This document shows positions 36,239-45,105 of a stretch of 64,000 nt of DNA, piece by piece. Both the position numbers and the translations under genes were made by a program. How positions within the stretch are numbered: the stretch's first letter is position 1; every line of letters begins with the position of its first letter. The notes beneath the pieces are model-generated. The model did not search any database. It was given only the letters and a program-made list of their open reading frames with translations, and was not told where the DNA came from. Source of the stretch: a candidate division NC10 bacterium CSP1-5 (GTDB taxonomy: Bacteria > Methylomirabilota > Methylomirabilia > Methylomirabilales > CSP1-5); NCBI GenBank assembly GCA_001443495.1, contig LDXR01000015.1, positions 1 through 64,000 of the forward strand, given 5' to 3'.

Positions 36239-37650
36239 TGAGTACCCTACCAGTTATTTCCGATCCCAAAACCACGCAGGCCGAGTTTCAGATCGGCTAC
36301 ATCTGGGTGGCCCTCGCCACCGCAGTATTTGCCGGATTTGCCATCGGCGCCCATCTGGCGTTTATCATTGGATTCGATTTTTCCCTCGGGAGGGGGTTTG
36401 CCGGCCTGGTCCAGACGCATGGGCACGTACAACTCGTCGGCTGGGCCGGTCTCTTCATGATTGGGATCAGCCTTCACATTATTCCGCGGCTGGCGAGCGT
36501 CCCGATAGCCAACCCCCGATGGATCCCACGGATCCTGTGGCTCATGGCGGGGGGCCTCTTGCTTCGCAGTCTTGCCCATCCGACCCTCGCGTATCGCGGC
36601 GAGAGCGCCTTTGGATACTGGGCCGTGGTGGGTTCGGGTCTCTTGGAGTGGGGCGGCGTAGGAATCTACGTGACCCTGCTTCTCCGGACCCTGCGAGGCG
36701 TCAGAGATGCCAAGAGGCAACCGGCGCTCTTGTCAGTTCGGCCCTTTTTCGCCACCATGTTGGCCGGCTGGATGCTCTATGCGTCGATCAACCTTCTGCT
36801 GCTCTTCGACATGGCTTGGCGCGGGGACGTGGTGATGGACCCGGCCTGGAATCAATTCGACATTGAGATCTTTATCGGTCTCGTGTTGCTTCCCGTGGCC
36901 TTCGCTTTTTCGTCCCGCATGCTTCCCTTATATCTCGCACTCCGTGCTCCGGACTGGCCGGTCCGCGGGACGGCATACGCCTATGTCGTCTCCCTGGCTG
37001 TCCAGGTGATCCCATCGATCCCCCTCGTTTCCGGACTGGATCCCGAGGTCGCCCGCATCGTATCCAGTCTAGGATCGCTCCTCAAAGGAGGGGTCATCCT
37101 CTGGTTTGTGTGGCAGCTGGACATCCTGACACGGTGCTGGGATGCGTGGACGGTGAAACGGGAGGTTGCGCCGCTCCCCGACAAGCGGCCCGCGCGGTGG
37201 GGCCTGCCGGATTATGGAGAATTCGGCCGGTTTGAACGATTGGTGTATGCGGCGTACACCTGGCTCGTCCTTGCCGCACTTTTCGAGATGCTCGTCGGAG
37301 GGGCCAGCCTGTTGGGGAACCCGCTGCCGATCGCCACGGACGCCATCCGGCACATGGTCCTCCTGGGCTTCATCACCCACCTGATCTTCGGCGTGTCGGT
37401 CCGTGTGATCCCAGGCTTGCTCAAGAAGCGATGTGTGGCCAGTGTCCGATTAGTGGATGCAACCTTTTGGCTGGGGAGTACAGCGGCGGCCTGCCGCGTA
37501 CTGCCTTTGCTTGCCCCGTCGAGTCTCATCGACGCGGTTCCCGGAAGCGCCCTCATTGCGCAAGCCGCCTTCGGCTTTTCGGGGATGATCGGGTTGGTGG
37601 CCGTCACGTGCCTGGCCATGAACTTGTGGAAGACGGCGGTGGCGGAATGA
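36238..37650 (+). CDS. NnrS-like / haem-copper-oxidase-like membrane protein
   Basis: A 470-residue protein with about 12 helices. HGHVQLVGWAGLFMIGISLH near residue 62 and IRHMVLLGFITHLIFGVSVR followed by VIPGLL near residue 385 match the His-containing helices of NnrS and related cbb3-subunit-like proteins. NnrS is a haem/copper membrane protein linked to nitric oxide stress and denitrification. GAGGAAATA precedes the ATG at 36238, and the stop of the sfsA remnant overlaps it. Its presence beside NXR-like genes suits a nitrogen-oxide lifestyle. It could also be an uncharacterised subunit I relative; no catalytic Tyr or Glu motif is evident. Confidence 0.7.
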   Translation: MSTLPVISDPKTTQAEFQIGYIWVALATAVFAGFAIGAHLAFIIGFDFSLGRGFAGLVQTHGHVQLVGWAGLFMIGISLHIIPRLASVPIANPRWIPRILWLMAGGLLLRSLAHPTLAYRGESAFGYWAVVGSGLLEWGGVGIYVTLLLRTLRGVRDAKRQPALLSVRPFFATMLAGWMLYASINLLLLFDMAWRGDVVMDPAWNQFDIEIFIGLVLLPVAFAFSSRMLPLYLALRAPDWPVRGTAYAYVVSLAVQVIPSIPLVSGLDPEVARIVSSLGSLLKGGVILWFVWQLDILTRCWDAWTVKREVAPLPDKRPARWGLPDYGEFGRFERLVYAAYTWLVLAALFEMLVGGASLLGNPLPIATDAIRHMVLLGFITHLIFGVSVRVIPGLLKKRCVASVRLVDATFWLGSTAAACRVLPLLAPSSLIDAVPGSALIAQAAFGFSGMIGLVAVTCLAMNLWKTAVAE

Positions 37651-37770
37651 GGGGTACGGTGGCAGATCCCCGAACGGCGCGGGGACAGGCCGCCGGAGCT
37701 CATTCGCCTCAGGCGGGGCCGACGACTGAGGCCCAGCACGCCGCACGGGGTGACGGGGGCGCTTTTGCTC

Positions 37771-37799
37771 TTGACATTGCCGGTGCTTCTCGTTAGAAA
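37771..37799 (+). promoter_or_regulatory. Sigma-70-type promoter for the bc-complex operon
   Basis: TTGACA (37771-37776), a 17-base spacer and TAGAAA (37794-37799) form a good promoter about 115 bases before the Rieske gene. The -35 is perfect and the -10 matches 4 of 6. Confidence 0.6.
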
Positions 37800-37859
37800 A
37801 AGAGACCGAGAAGTTGGCCCGTCGATCCAGGCCTCGACGACATCACGGATGAGATGCGT

Positions 37860-37884
37860 CCCCGCCCAGGAGGAGCGGGCGGGG
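37860..37884 (+). other. GC-rich hairpin in the leader of the bc-complex operon
   Basis: CCCCGCCC and GGGCGGGG can form an 8-bp stem with a 9-base loop containing AGGAGGA. It lies downstream of the promoter and about 30 bases before the Rieske start, where it could stabilise or attenuate the transcript. Confidence 0.4.
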
Positions 37885-37915
37885 CGTTCGTCTGAGCAGG
37901 GGATTTAGGAAAGCA

Positions 37916-38476
37916 GTGGCGAGGGACACCGGAGTCGACATCGGGAAGCTCGGCGCGGAGGCCGAGGAGGAAGGCGAGGCGACGATTTGGTCGCGGCGGG
38001 ATTTCCTCTCCCTGACGGCGTGGGGCGGGGTGCTCGCCTTTCTTGCCACCGTCTCGGTTGCCTTCCTGCGCTTCATGTTCCCGCGGGTCCTGTTCGAGCC
38101 GGACCCCCGGTTCAACGCCGGGCAGCCGGATACCTACCAGTCGGGGACGGTGGATGACCGGTTCAAGCAGTCTCACCGCACCTGGGTCGTCCGGTACGAG
38201 GACGGGAGCTTCTTCGCGATGCTGGCCATCTGCACTCACCTCGGGTGCACGCCGAACTGGATCCCGGCCGACCGCAAATACAAGTGCCCGTGCCACGGCA
38301 GCGGCTACTATATGAGCGGGTTTAATTACGAAGGACCAGCCCCGCGCCCCATGGACCGCGTGAAGCTCACGCTCAGCCCGGAAGGGGACCTGTTGGTCGA
38401 CAGATCGATCCTGTACAGCATGAGGCCGGGTGAGGACCCGGACGAACAATACCCGGAGAGTCTCCTCAGGGTGTAG
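37916..38476 (+). CDS. Rieske iron-sulfur protein of a bc-type complex
   Basis: A 186-residue Rieske protein. A twin-arginine motif (SRRDFLSL, residues 26-33) precedes a membrane helix (35-55), so the Fe-S head is exported folded. The [2Fe-2S] ligands are in C106-T-H108-LGC and C124-PC-H127-GSG, with C111 and C126 forming the usual disulfide. It starts with GTG, preceded by TTAGGAAAG. It takes electrons from quinol at the complex's Qo site and passes them to the cytochrome c subunit, here probably the octahaem protein encoded four genes on. Confidence 0.93.
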   Translation: MARDTGVDIGKLGAEAEEEGEATIWSRRDFLSLTAWGGVLAFLATVSVAFLRFMFPRVLFEPDPRFNAGQPDTYQSGTVDDRFKQSHRTWVVRYEDGSFFAMLAICTHLGCTPNWIPADRKYKCPCHGSGYYMSGFNYEGPAPRPMDRVKLTLSPEGDLLVDRSILYSMRPGEDPDEQYPESLLRV

Positions 38477-38497
38477 GGGATCCACGAGGGAGAGGGC

Positions 38498-39271
38498 ATG
38501 ATCAAGCGGCTGAAGGATCTGAAAAAAACGATCCTCGAATCTCAGGTCTGGCGCTCGATGTTCCGCCATGATTACGCCGACACCCCGCGGAACCGGACGC
38601 TCCAGATCATGTCGAACGTCTGGATGCATCTCCATCCGCCCAAGGTCCGGCGCCATGCCATCCGCATCCGGTTTACCTGGTGCATGGGGGGGATCACCTT
38701 TCTCCTCTTCCTCGTCCTGACGGTGACGGGGGTGGTCCTGATGTTCTATTACCGGCCGGTGGCGGAGTACGCGTATGCCGATATGAAGTATCTCCAGTTT
38801 GACGTGCCCTTCGGGATGCTTGTCCGCAACATGCACCGGTGGGCAGCCCACGGCATGGTCATCACCGTGTGGCTCCACATGTTTCGGGTCTTCATGACCG
38901 GCTCCTACAAGTCGCCGCGTGAGTTCAACTGGGTCATCGGGGTCATCCTCCTGACCCTCACCCTGCTCCTCTCCTTTACCGGCTATCTGCTCCCGTGGGA
39001 CCAGCTCTCCATCTGGGCGGTCACCGTGGGAACCAACATGGCCAGAGCGACGCCGCTCCTCGGTCACGAGGGTCCCTTCGCCCAGGTCGCCGGCGTGACG
39101 CCACGGTACGATGCCCGCGCCTTTCTCCTGGGCGGGACGATCGTGGGCCCCCCGACTTTGCTCCGGTTTTACGTGTTGCATTGTATCTTTTTGCCCATCC
39201 TGGCCAGCCTGTTGATGATCGTGCACTTCTGGCGCATTCGGAAGGACGGAGGAATCTCGGGTCCGCTCTAA
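38498..39271 (+). CDS. petB: Cytochrome b N-terminal half (b6-like)
   Basis: A 257-residue membrane protein with four helices and bis-His haem sites. Helix B reads [20 protein letters not shown], whose first and last His are spaced 14 apart as in cytochrome b6. Helix D reads [20 protein letters not shown] followed by [24 protein letters not shown] is the usual Qo-side stretch. It is the quinol-oxidising core subunit of a split cytochrome bc complex, co-transcribed with the Rieske gene 21 bases upstream. A Cys in the ligand-bearing helices (LHC) is unusual but not functionally assigned. Confidence 0.93.
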   Translation: MIKRLKDLKKTILESQVWRSMFRHDYADTPRNRTLQIMSNVWMHLHPPKVRRHAIRIRFTWCMGGITFLLFLVLTVTGVVLMFYYRPVAEYAYADMKYLQFDVPFGMLVRNMHRWAAHGMVITVWLHMFRVFMTGSYKSPREFNWVIGVILLTLTLLLSFTGYLLPWDQLSIWAVTVGTNMARATPLLGHEGPFAQVAGVTPRYDARAFLLGGTIVGPPTLLRFYVLHCIFLPILASLLMIVHFWRIRKDGGISGPL

Positions 39272-39314
39272 GGCACGCGAGGCATCGCACCCGTTTCCCA
39301 GTGGAGGGTGAAGG

Positions 39315-40130
39315 ATGGCCGAGGCACCAGGCCGGGCGGCGGTAGCCGAAAAGGCGAAGGCAGCGCCGAAGCCCAAGATCAAGCCGATCGAAGACAGGGT
39401 CCATTGCTGGCCCTACCTCGTCCGGTCGGAGTATGTCTGCTCCATCATCATCACAGCCCTGCTGATGGTCTGGTCGATCGGCATCGACGCCCCCATGGAG
39501 GAGCCGGCCAATCCGACCAACACGCCGAACCCGTCGAAGGCCCCCTGGTACTTCCTGGGTCTCCAGGAGATGCTCGTCTACTTCGACCCGTGGATGGCCG
39601 GCGTGGTCCTTCCCAGCCTGATCATCGTGGGGCTGATGGTGATCCCGTTCATCGATATCAATCCGAGAGGGAACGGCTATTACACCTTCCAGGAGCGGAA
39701 GTTTGCGGTGACCATGTTTCTCTTCGGATTCCTGATCCTCTGGGTCAGCCTCATCGTCACCGGGGTCTTTCTCCGGGGTCCCGGATGGAACCTCTTCTGG
39801 CCCTGGGAGGTGTGGGATCCGCACAAGGTCGTCGCCTTGACGAATGTCGATCTGCCGTACTGGGGACCGTTCAAGGTTCTGGGGAATCCCAAGATCTTCG
39901 ATGTGGAGCTTTTGGGACTGACCCTGGTCACCCTCTACCTGATCGTACTGCCGGTGGCCTTCTGGTTCTGGAAGAGCAAGACGAGTCCGATCCTGCAGGA
40001 ACTGGGCCCCCTGCGATACGGGATCGTCGCGTTCCTGTTTCTCACGATGATGGGGCTCCCCATTAAGATGGTCTTGCGCATCGCCTTCAACATTAAATAT
40101 CTCTGGGTCACCCCCTGGTTTAATGTCTGA
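39315..40130 (+). CDS. petD: Cytochrome b C-terminal half (subunit IV-like)
   Basis: A 271-residue membrane protein, the complement of the b6-like subunit. An Ala/Lys/Pro-rich N-terminus precedes the membrane part. KAPWYFLGLQEMLVYF contains the PEWY-equivalent (here APWYF, lacking the Glu), followed by VLPSLIIVGLMVIPFIDINP. With six or so hydrophobic segments it is longer than subunit IV of chloroplasts and resembles the extended versions of Nitrospirae, anammox and NC10-type complexes. Ends 36 bases before the octahaem gene. Loss of the Glu in the PEWY motif is noted from sequence; its effect is unknown. Confidence 0.88.
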   Translation: MAEAPGRAAVAEKAKAAPKPKIKPIEDRVHCWPYLVRSEYVCSIIITALLMVWSIGIDAPMEEPANPTNTPNPSKAPWYFLGLQEMLVYFDPWMAGVVLPSLIIVGLMVIPFIDINPRGNGYYTFQERKFAVTMFLFGFLILWVSLIVTGVFLRGPGWNLFWPWEVWDPHKVVALTNVDLPYWGPFKVLGNPKIFDVELLGLTLVTLYLIVLPVAFWFWKSKTSPILQELGPLRYGIVAFLFLTMMGLPIKMVLRIAFNIKYLWVTPWFNV

Positions 40131-40165
40131 CCGCGCTGGTCCGTAGCGACTTCACGCGAGGAGCA

Positions 40166-42892
40166 ATGCACCCGATGCCGCGGCGGCAGTTTGTGCCCGA
40201 CGAAAAGCGCTCGCTCCGGGGCATCTTCTTCATCTCCAGCATGGTCTTGGTCGGGACGACCGTCTGGGCCCTGTGGGACGAGTCGGTCTCGCGGCGGCCC
40301 TGGATCCGATACCAGACCGCGTTCAAGCAACTGGAATACCAGACGGTCCAGCGGGAGCTGGAGGAGGCCCGCGCGCGGCTGGATCAGCCCGAGGTACAGA
40401 CGAGGCTCGAGAAGCTACGCGAGGAGCTCAGGTGGGCCGAGGAGGCCCGACGGGGACCGGACTATCAGGCCGCCGTCAAGGAGGTCGAGGGACGGAAGGC
40501 GGCGTACGACGCCATCAATCAGGAGCTGCGATTTACCCGGAGCGAGCTGGACGAGGCTTACTACTGGAGTGACAAGGCGAAGCACGAGGGGCGGGATTAT
40601 ACCGCCGAACTCGCCGAGGTGAATCGGCTGAAAGAGTTGGAGCGCAAGCTCGAGCCTGAGGCGGAGGACGCGAAGCAGCAGCTCGAGGCGGCCAAGGAAC
40701 GGGTGAAGAAGCTCGACCGGGCCGTGCAAGAGGTGCGGGACAAGATCAAGGGATTCACCGCGGAGGCCCTCCGCCTGGAACAGCGCCTGGAGGCCATCCG
40801 GACGCGTCCGCTGGAAGTGAAACAGGTGGTGCTGGACGGGCTGGATAAGAATGAATTTGACGTCTTCGTCCTCCGGGTGGACCGGTGCGAGACCTGTCAT
40901 CTCGGGATCGACCGGCCGGGATTCGAGAACGCCCCGCCACCCTTTCGGACCCACCCAAATCGCGAGGCCATCCTGGGGAAACACCCGGTAAGCCGGTTCG
41001 GCTGTACGGTCTGCCATGAGGGGCAGGGGACGGCCCTCGATTTCGAATGGAGGGTTGAGGGTCGGATCCCTGATACCCCCCATGGCCTCGGCAGGGAGTA
41101 CGGTGGCAGTCCCAACATCCTCTGGGATTTCCCGCTGCTCCGGGGTGAGATGGTCGAGTCGTCGTGCCGGAAATGCCACCTGGACCGGACCGAGTTCGCC
41201 GCCGCGATCAAGATAGGCGAGGGCCAGGGGGCCAAGGTGGAATGGATCGACCTGGCCCCCACCTTGACCAAGGGACTCGGCATGTTCGAGATCCTGGGCT
41301 GTTATGGGTGTCATCCGGTCGAGGGGTACAAGGAGGCAGCCAAGGTGGGCCCGGAGCTCACCCGGATTGTCAACAAGGTTGAACCCGGATGGCTCATCCA
41401 GTGGATCCAGAATCCCCAGTCCTATCTCCCCCATACCCGGATGCCCAACTTCGGCCTGTCCAAAGAGCAGGCCACCGCCATCGCCGCGTATCTCCTGGCA
41501 AGGTCAGAGCCGGATCCGCCTGTGGCGGGTCGCTATAACCCTGGCGCCTCGCCAGAGAGAGGGAAGCAGATCTTTGAGCGGGTTGGTTGCCTCGGTTGTC
41601 ATGCGATGCGGGCGGTCTATGAGGAGAAGGAGCCCCGGAGCCTGTTCAAGATGGTCGGCCGGGACCACGCCCCGGATCTCAGCAACGTGGCCACGAAGAT
41701 CAAGGATCCCCAGTGGCTCTTCCGCTGGCTGAAAAACCCCAAGGCCATCCGGCCGCAGACCCCCATGCCGAACCTGCGCCTGACCGATGAAGAGGCGAGC
41801 GCGCTGACGGCCTTTCTCATGATGCGGGGAGAGCGCCAGGCGAGGCCGCAGACCCTCGTGGAAGAGCTCAAGAGGAAGGAACGGATCGAGGAGGGGCGTG
41901 GGCTGATCGGGCTCAGGGGCTGCTTCGGGTGTCACGAGATTCGGGGCTTTGAGACCGCCCAGCGGATCGCACCCGATCTCAGCGATTTCGGGCACAAGCG
42001 GCTGCTCCAGCTCTCCTTTGGCGACGCCGTCCAGGTCCACCATACCTGGGAGGACTGGACCTTTTGGAAGCTCAAGAATCCCCAGATCTACGCCACCGAT
42101 CGGGAGCAGCTCCGCATGCCCAACTTCGGATTCTCCGATGACGAGGTCAAGACGCTCCGGGTGCTCGCGAAGAGTTTTGCCGCTACCGAGGTTTCCAGGC
42201 GGTATCGTGAAGAGACGACCGCGGAGCGGATCGCCGTCGGCAAGGGGCAACGCCTGGTGCGGAGCTACAACTGCGTGGGGTGCCATGTCATCGAGGGAAA
42301 GGGGGGAGATATCCGTGTCCGGTACGACGGGCGATTGAATGAAGCGCCGCCTCCCCTCGTCTTAATCGAGGGAACCTTGAGCGAGGGGGAAAAGGTCCAG
42401 GCCAGGTGGCTCTTCGAGTTTCTCCACCGGCCGACGCCCATCCGGCCCTGGTTGCAGATTCGGATGCCGACGTTCGGTCTCAGCGACAGGGAGGTGGCGG
42501 GGCTCGCGAGCTATTTCGTCGCCCGGGCGGGACGCAAGGTCCCCTTCGAGTTCGTCCCTCCGGTGGATGAGCTCAGGCGAGAGATGGTGGAAGCGGGGAG
42601 GCGGCTCGCGTCGAAGGAGTACTTCTCCTGCGGGAGCTGTCACGTGGAGGGGGACAAGAAGCCGGAGGGGCCTCCGGAGGGGTGGGCACCAGATTTTTCG
42701 CTGGCGCGCCGACGTCTCCGGTCCGAGTGGGTCGTTACCTGGCTCAAGGACCCGCAAAAGGTGCAACCCGGGACCCAGATGCCGAGCTTCTTCCTCGATG
42801 AGACTTCCGGGCCGGACGAGATCCTGGGGGGAGATGAACAGAAGCAGATTTTGGCCTTGCGGGAGTATCTGTTAAGCCTCGGACGGCAGTAA
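40166..42892 (+). CDS. Membrane-anchored octahaem cytochrome c with coiled-coil
   Basis: A 908-residue protein. One N-terminal helix (about residues 16-35) is followed by a long charged coiled-coil (about 45-215, many Glu/Arg/Lys heptads) and then eight CXXCH sites: CETCH (about 241), CTVCH, CRKCH, CYGCH, CLGCH, CFGCH, CVGCH and CGSCH. Several haems sit in repeated class I cytochrome modules, each with a Met-containing P-x-M-P-N/T-F-G/R segment (RMPNFG, PMPNLR, RMPNFG, RMPTFG, QMPSF). It replaces the cytochrome c1/f subunit in this bc operon and could bridge complex and oxidases across the periplasm. The coiled coil may trimerise or space the haem domain from the membrane. Confidence 0.88.
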   Translation: MHPMPRRQFVPDEKRSLRGIFFISSMVLVGTTVWALWDESVSRRPWIRYQTAFKQLEYQTVQRELEEARARLDQPEVQTRLEKLREELRWAEEARRGPDYQAAVKEVEGRKAAYDAINQELRFTRSELDEAYYWSDKAKHEGRDYTAELAEVNRLKELERKLEPEAEDAKQQLEAAKERVKKLDRAVQEVRDKIKGFTAEALRLEQRLEAIRTRPLEVKQVVLDGLDKNEFDVFVLRVDRCETCHLGIDRPGFENAPPPFRTHPNREAILGKHPVSRFGCTVCHEGQGTALDFEWRVEGRIPDTPHGLGREYGGSPNILWDFPLLRGEMVESSCRKCHLDRTEFAAAIKIGEGQGAKVEWIDLAPTLTKGLGMFEILGCYGCHPVEGYKEAAKVGPELTRIVNKVEPGWLIQWIQNPQSYLPHTRMPNFGLSKEQATAIAAYLLARSEPDPPVAGRYNPGASPERGKQIFERVGCLGCHAMRAVYEEKEPRSLFKMVGRDHAPDLSNVATKIKDPQWLFRWLKNPKAIRPQTPMPNLRLTDEEASALTAFLMMRGERQARPQTLVEELKRKERIEEGRGLIGLRGCFGCHEIRGFETAQRIAPDLSDFGHKRLLQLSFGDAVQVHHTWEDWTFWKLKNPQIYATDREQLRMPNFGFSDDEVKTLRVLAKSFAATEVSRRYREETTAERIAVGKGQRLVRSYNCVGCHVIEGKGGDIRVRYDGRLNEAPPPLVLIEGTLSEGEKVQARWLFEFLHRPTPIRPWLQIRMPTFGLSDREVAGLASYFVARAGRKVPFEFVPPVDELRREMVEAGRRLASKEYFSCGSCHVEGDKKPEGPPEGWAPDFSLARRRLRSEWVVTWLKDPQKVQPGTQMPSFFLDETSGPDEILGGDEQKQILALREYLLSLGRQ

Positions 42893-42914
42893 CCCGAAAA
42901 GGAGTGGAGGTGCG

Positions 42915-43616
42915 ATGCGAAAGAATGTGACGATCGTGGTGCTCGTGGGGTTTGGTCTCGGGCTGTGGGCTCTGGCGAGCGGTCCCGCCGACAGTGCTGC
43001 TGGCGGGGCGATTACCGGCGTGGTGAAGTTTGCCGGCGATCCGCCCGCCGTGAAGGAGATTCCGCCCACCAAGGACAAGCAGGTCTGCGGCAAGGGGCCT
43101 ATCTTCGATGAGAGCCTCGTCGTGGACAAGGCGAGCAAGGGGATCCAGTGGGCCGTGGTCTCGGTCGAAGGGGCCAAGGGGAAGGGGGAAAGCAAAGGGG
43201 CGACCTTTGATCAGCAGGGCTGCACGTTTCGCCCCCACGTCCTCGTCACGCCCCCCGGCAAGGTCACGGTCCTGAACAGTGACGGCATCCTGCACAACTT
43301 CCACAGCCACGGGAAGAAGAACCCGGCTCTCAACCAGGCCCAGCCCGGCTTTCGGAAGAAGATGGAGGTGGAATTCAAACAGGCCGAGATCTTCAAGGTC
43401 ACCTGCGACGCCCATCCGTGGATGACCGGGTGGATCGTGGTGTCGGAGAATCCATACGTGGCCGTGACCGACCAGAAGGGCGGCTTCAAGATTGAGAATG
43501 TGCCACCGGGGACGTACAGCCTCGAGATCTGGCACGAGACCCTCGGGCCGACGAAGCAACAAGTGACGGTCAAGGCCGGCGAGACGGTCACGGTCGCCCT
43601 CGAGTTGAAGAAGTAG
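42915..43616 (+). CDS. Periplasmic cupredoxin-like protein with carboxypeptidase-regulatory domain
   Basis: A 233-residue secreted protein. A signal peptide ends near PADSAAGG. The central part is cupredoxin-like: LHNFHSHG, then FKVTCDAHPWMTGWIVV supplies the His-Cys-His-Met pattern of a type 1 copper site. The C-terminal 70 residues (TDQKGGFKIENVPPGTYSLE and on) form a carboxypeptidase-regulatory-like beta domain. GGAGGTG precedes the ATG at 42915. Directly after the octahaem gene, it is a candidate soluble electron carrier between the bc complex and the oxidase. The CXXXH spacing is that of a copper protein and not of a haem site. Confidence 0.82.
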   Translation: MRKNVTIVVLVGFGLGLWALASGPADSAAGGAITGVVKFAGDPPAVKEIPPTKDKQVCGKGPIFDESLVVDKASKGIQWAVVSVEGAKGKGESKGATFDQQGCTFRPHVLVTPPGKVTVLNSDGILHNFHSHGKKNPALNQAQPGFRKKMEVEFKQAEIFKVTCDAHPWMTGWIVVSENPYVAVTDQKGGFKIENVPPGTYSLEIWHETLGPTKQQVTVKAGETVTVALELKK

Positions 43617-43662
43617 CACCCAGGGCTGCGACCCGGGCCGCCGTCGCCGCGAGGGGGCAGGC

Positions 43663-44148
43663 CTGAATCTGCTGATCCTCTGGATCCACGTCCTTGCTGT
43701 CATCGCGTGGGTGGGGGGCATGGTATTTCTCCTGACGGTCCTTGCCCCCGTCTTCCACGGCACGCTCCCCGCTCGGGAAGAGATCCAGATCGCGTACGCC
43801 GCGGGCAGGCGCTATCAGTTCGTGGTAGCGCGGGCGATGGAGCTTTTGCTCGTCACGGGCGCCCTGGCCATCTTTATCCGTGGGGGGAAAGGGGCCGGCC
43901 TCTCGCAGGGCTTTTGGAAGATCCTGGGGGTCAAGGTGCTCGGATTTCTGCTGATGGCGGGCCTCCAGACCTGGCAGCGGATCTCGATGAATCGCCAGCT
44001 TGCCCCCCTGCTGATTGCTGGAGGCGGCGGAATTCTCGGCGAGCAGCAGTGGCGTGCCATCCAATCCCGGATGACGCGGGTGACACGATGGAACCTGGGC
44101 ATCGCGGTGGCGATGGTTCTCTTGGGTCTCATGTTGCGAGGACGCTAG
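43663..44148 (+). CDS. CopD-like membrane protein (start uncertain, possibly CTG)
   Basis: A four-helix membrane protein related to the one at 31350. Coding similarity begins upstream of the first ATG/GTG: LNLLILWIHVLAVIAWVGGM is a clear CopD-type first helix, yet the earliest standard start (GTG 43711) falls inside it. The best start is a CTG at 43663 with GAGGGGG just upstream. Further helices contain VARAMELLLVTGALAIF and WKILGVKVLGFLLMAGLQTW, the latter with the Lys seen in this family. It ends the bc-complex operon, 46 bases after the cupredoxin gene. Confidence 0.65.
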   Translation: MNLLILWIHVLAVIAWVGGMVFLLTVLAPVFHGTLPAREEIQIAYAAGRRYQFVVARAMELLLVTGALAIFIRGGKGAGLSQGFWKILGVKVLGFLLMAGLQTWQRISMNRQLAPLLIAGGGGILGEQQWRAIQSRMTRVTRWNLGIAVAMVLLGLMLRGR

Positions 44149-44170
44149 GGAGCTCGGGGCCAGCAGCCTT

Positions 44171-44213
44171 CTAGCCGCTGGTTGCTGATAGCTGACAGCC
44201 GGTTGCTGACTGC
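44171..44213. repeat. GCTGA-type short repeat
   Basis: The stretch is built from variants of GGTTGCTGATAGCTGACAGC repeated in tandem (CCGCTGGTTGCTGA, TAGCTGACAGCC, GGTTGCTGACTGC). It is the clearest copy of a repeat family also seen at 9427-9466 and in the coxII 3' end near 27765-27795. It sits just upstream of the oxidase promoter. Confidence 0.5.
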
Positions 44214-44223
44214 TTAGAAAAGC

Positions 44224-44253
44224 TTGACAATTCCAGTCATTCACCAGTAAGAT
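44224..44253 (+). promoter_or_regulatory. Sigma-70-type promoter for the caa3-type oxidase operon
   Basis: TTGACA (44224-44229), 18-base spacer, TAAGAT (44248-44253). It lies about 100 bases before the coxII start, in the only sizeable gap upstream of the operon. Confidence 0.55.
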
Positions 44254-44357
44254 TCCGCCCGGTTTCTCGGACCGTTGAGATTCGTCCAGATTGCTCGTCG
44301 GATCACGTCCCTGCCAGGACCCAGACAGAGGATCGCGCGCACGACGGAGAGAGCCCC

Positions 44358-45026
44358 ATGTGGGATATGTTAAGCTGGCTGCCGGAGAATGTCTCCACAT
44401 ACGGCGGCGAGATCGACTCCCTCTTTTACATCATCTATTATATTACCGGCGTGGCCTTCCTCCTCGTGGCGTTCGCCATGATCGCCTTTGTCATCATGTT
44501 CCGGCATCGGGAGGGTCGCCGCGCCACGTACCTGCACGGCAATACCGTAATTGAGATCACCTGGACCATTGTCACCGCCGTGATCTTTGTCGTGCTCGCC
44601 TTTATGAGCCAGCCCCTCTGGGGAAGGATCAAGCAAGAGGTCCCACCGACGGATCTGCAGGTCCGCATCACCGCCAAGCAGTTCAACTGGGAGATCGTCT
44701 ATCCCGGGCCGGACGGGAAGTTCGACACGGCGGACGATCTGCAAGTCGACAACGAGCTGCACGTCCCGGTCAATCGGGCTGTGCATGTCTTCCTGGCCTC
44801 GAAGGATGTCATTCACAGCTTTTTCCTTCCGCAGCTTCGACTGAAACAGGATGCCGTTCCCGGCCGCGTGATCCAGGCCTGGTTCCAGGCGACCAAGACC
44901 GGCAGGTATGAGATCCCCTGTGCCGAGCTGTGCGGGTTCGGGCACTCCGGGATGCTCGGCTACCTGACCGTGTACTCCCCCGAAGAGTACAGCAAGTGGG
45001 TCAAGGAGCAATGGCCTTCCCGGTGA
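44358..45026 (+). CDS. ctaC: Cytochrome c oxidase subunit II with CuA site, copy 2
   Basis: A 222-residue subunit II: two N-terminal helices, then a cupredoxin domain with CuA ligands in CAELCGFGHSGM and KDVIHSFFLPQLRLKQD. It is highly similar to copy 1 across its whole length, including DLQVDNELHVPV, so the two oxidases are paralogues. It receives electrons from cytochrome c or the cupredoxin encoded upstream. There is no fused cytochrome c. It is the first gene of the full oxidase operon. Confidence 0.95.
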   Translation: MWDMLSWLPENVSTYGGEIDSLFYIIYYITGVAFLLVAFAMIAFVIMFRHREGRRATYLHGNTVIEITWTIVTAVIFVVLAFMSQPLWGRIKQEVPPTDLQVRITAKQFNWEIVYPGPDGKFDTADDLQVDNELHVPVNRAVHVFLASKDVIHSFFLPQLRLKQDAVPGRVIQAWFQATKTGRYEIPCAELCGFGHSGMLGYLTVYSPEEYSKWVKEQWPSR

Positions 45027-45105
45027 CCTAGGGCGGGGAGGGATACTCGAGGGGAAGGATTGCGCAGACGCGGGTTGATCGAGGCGATTCTCACAGGAGT
45101 GGTGG

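Noticed and set aside
37793-39382. A 529-codon minus-strand frame across the Rieske/cytochrome b genes
   Set aside because: Rich in Arg, Gly, Asp and His, typical of antisense frames; the plus strand encodes clear Rieske and cytochrome b proteins.
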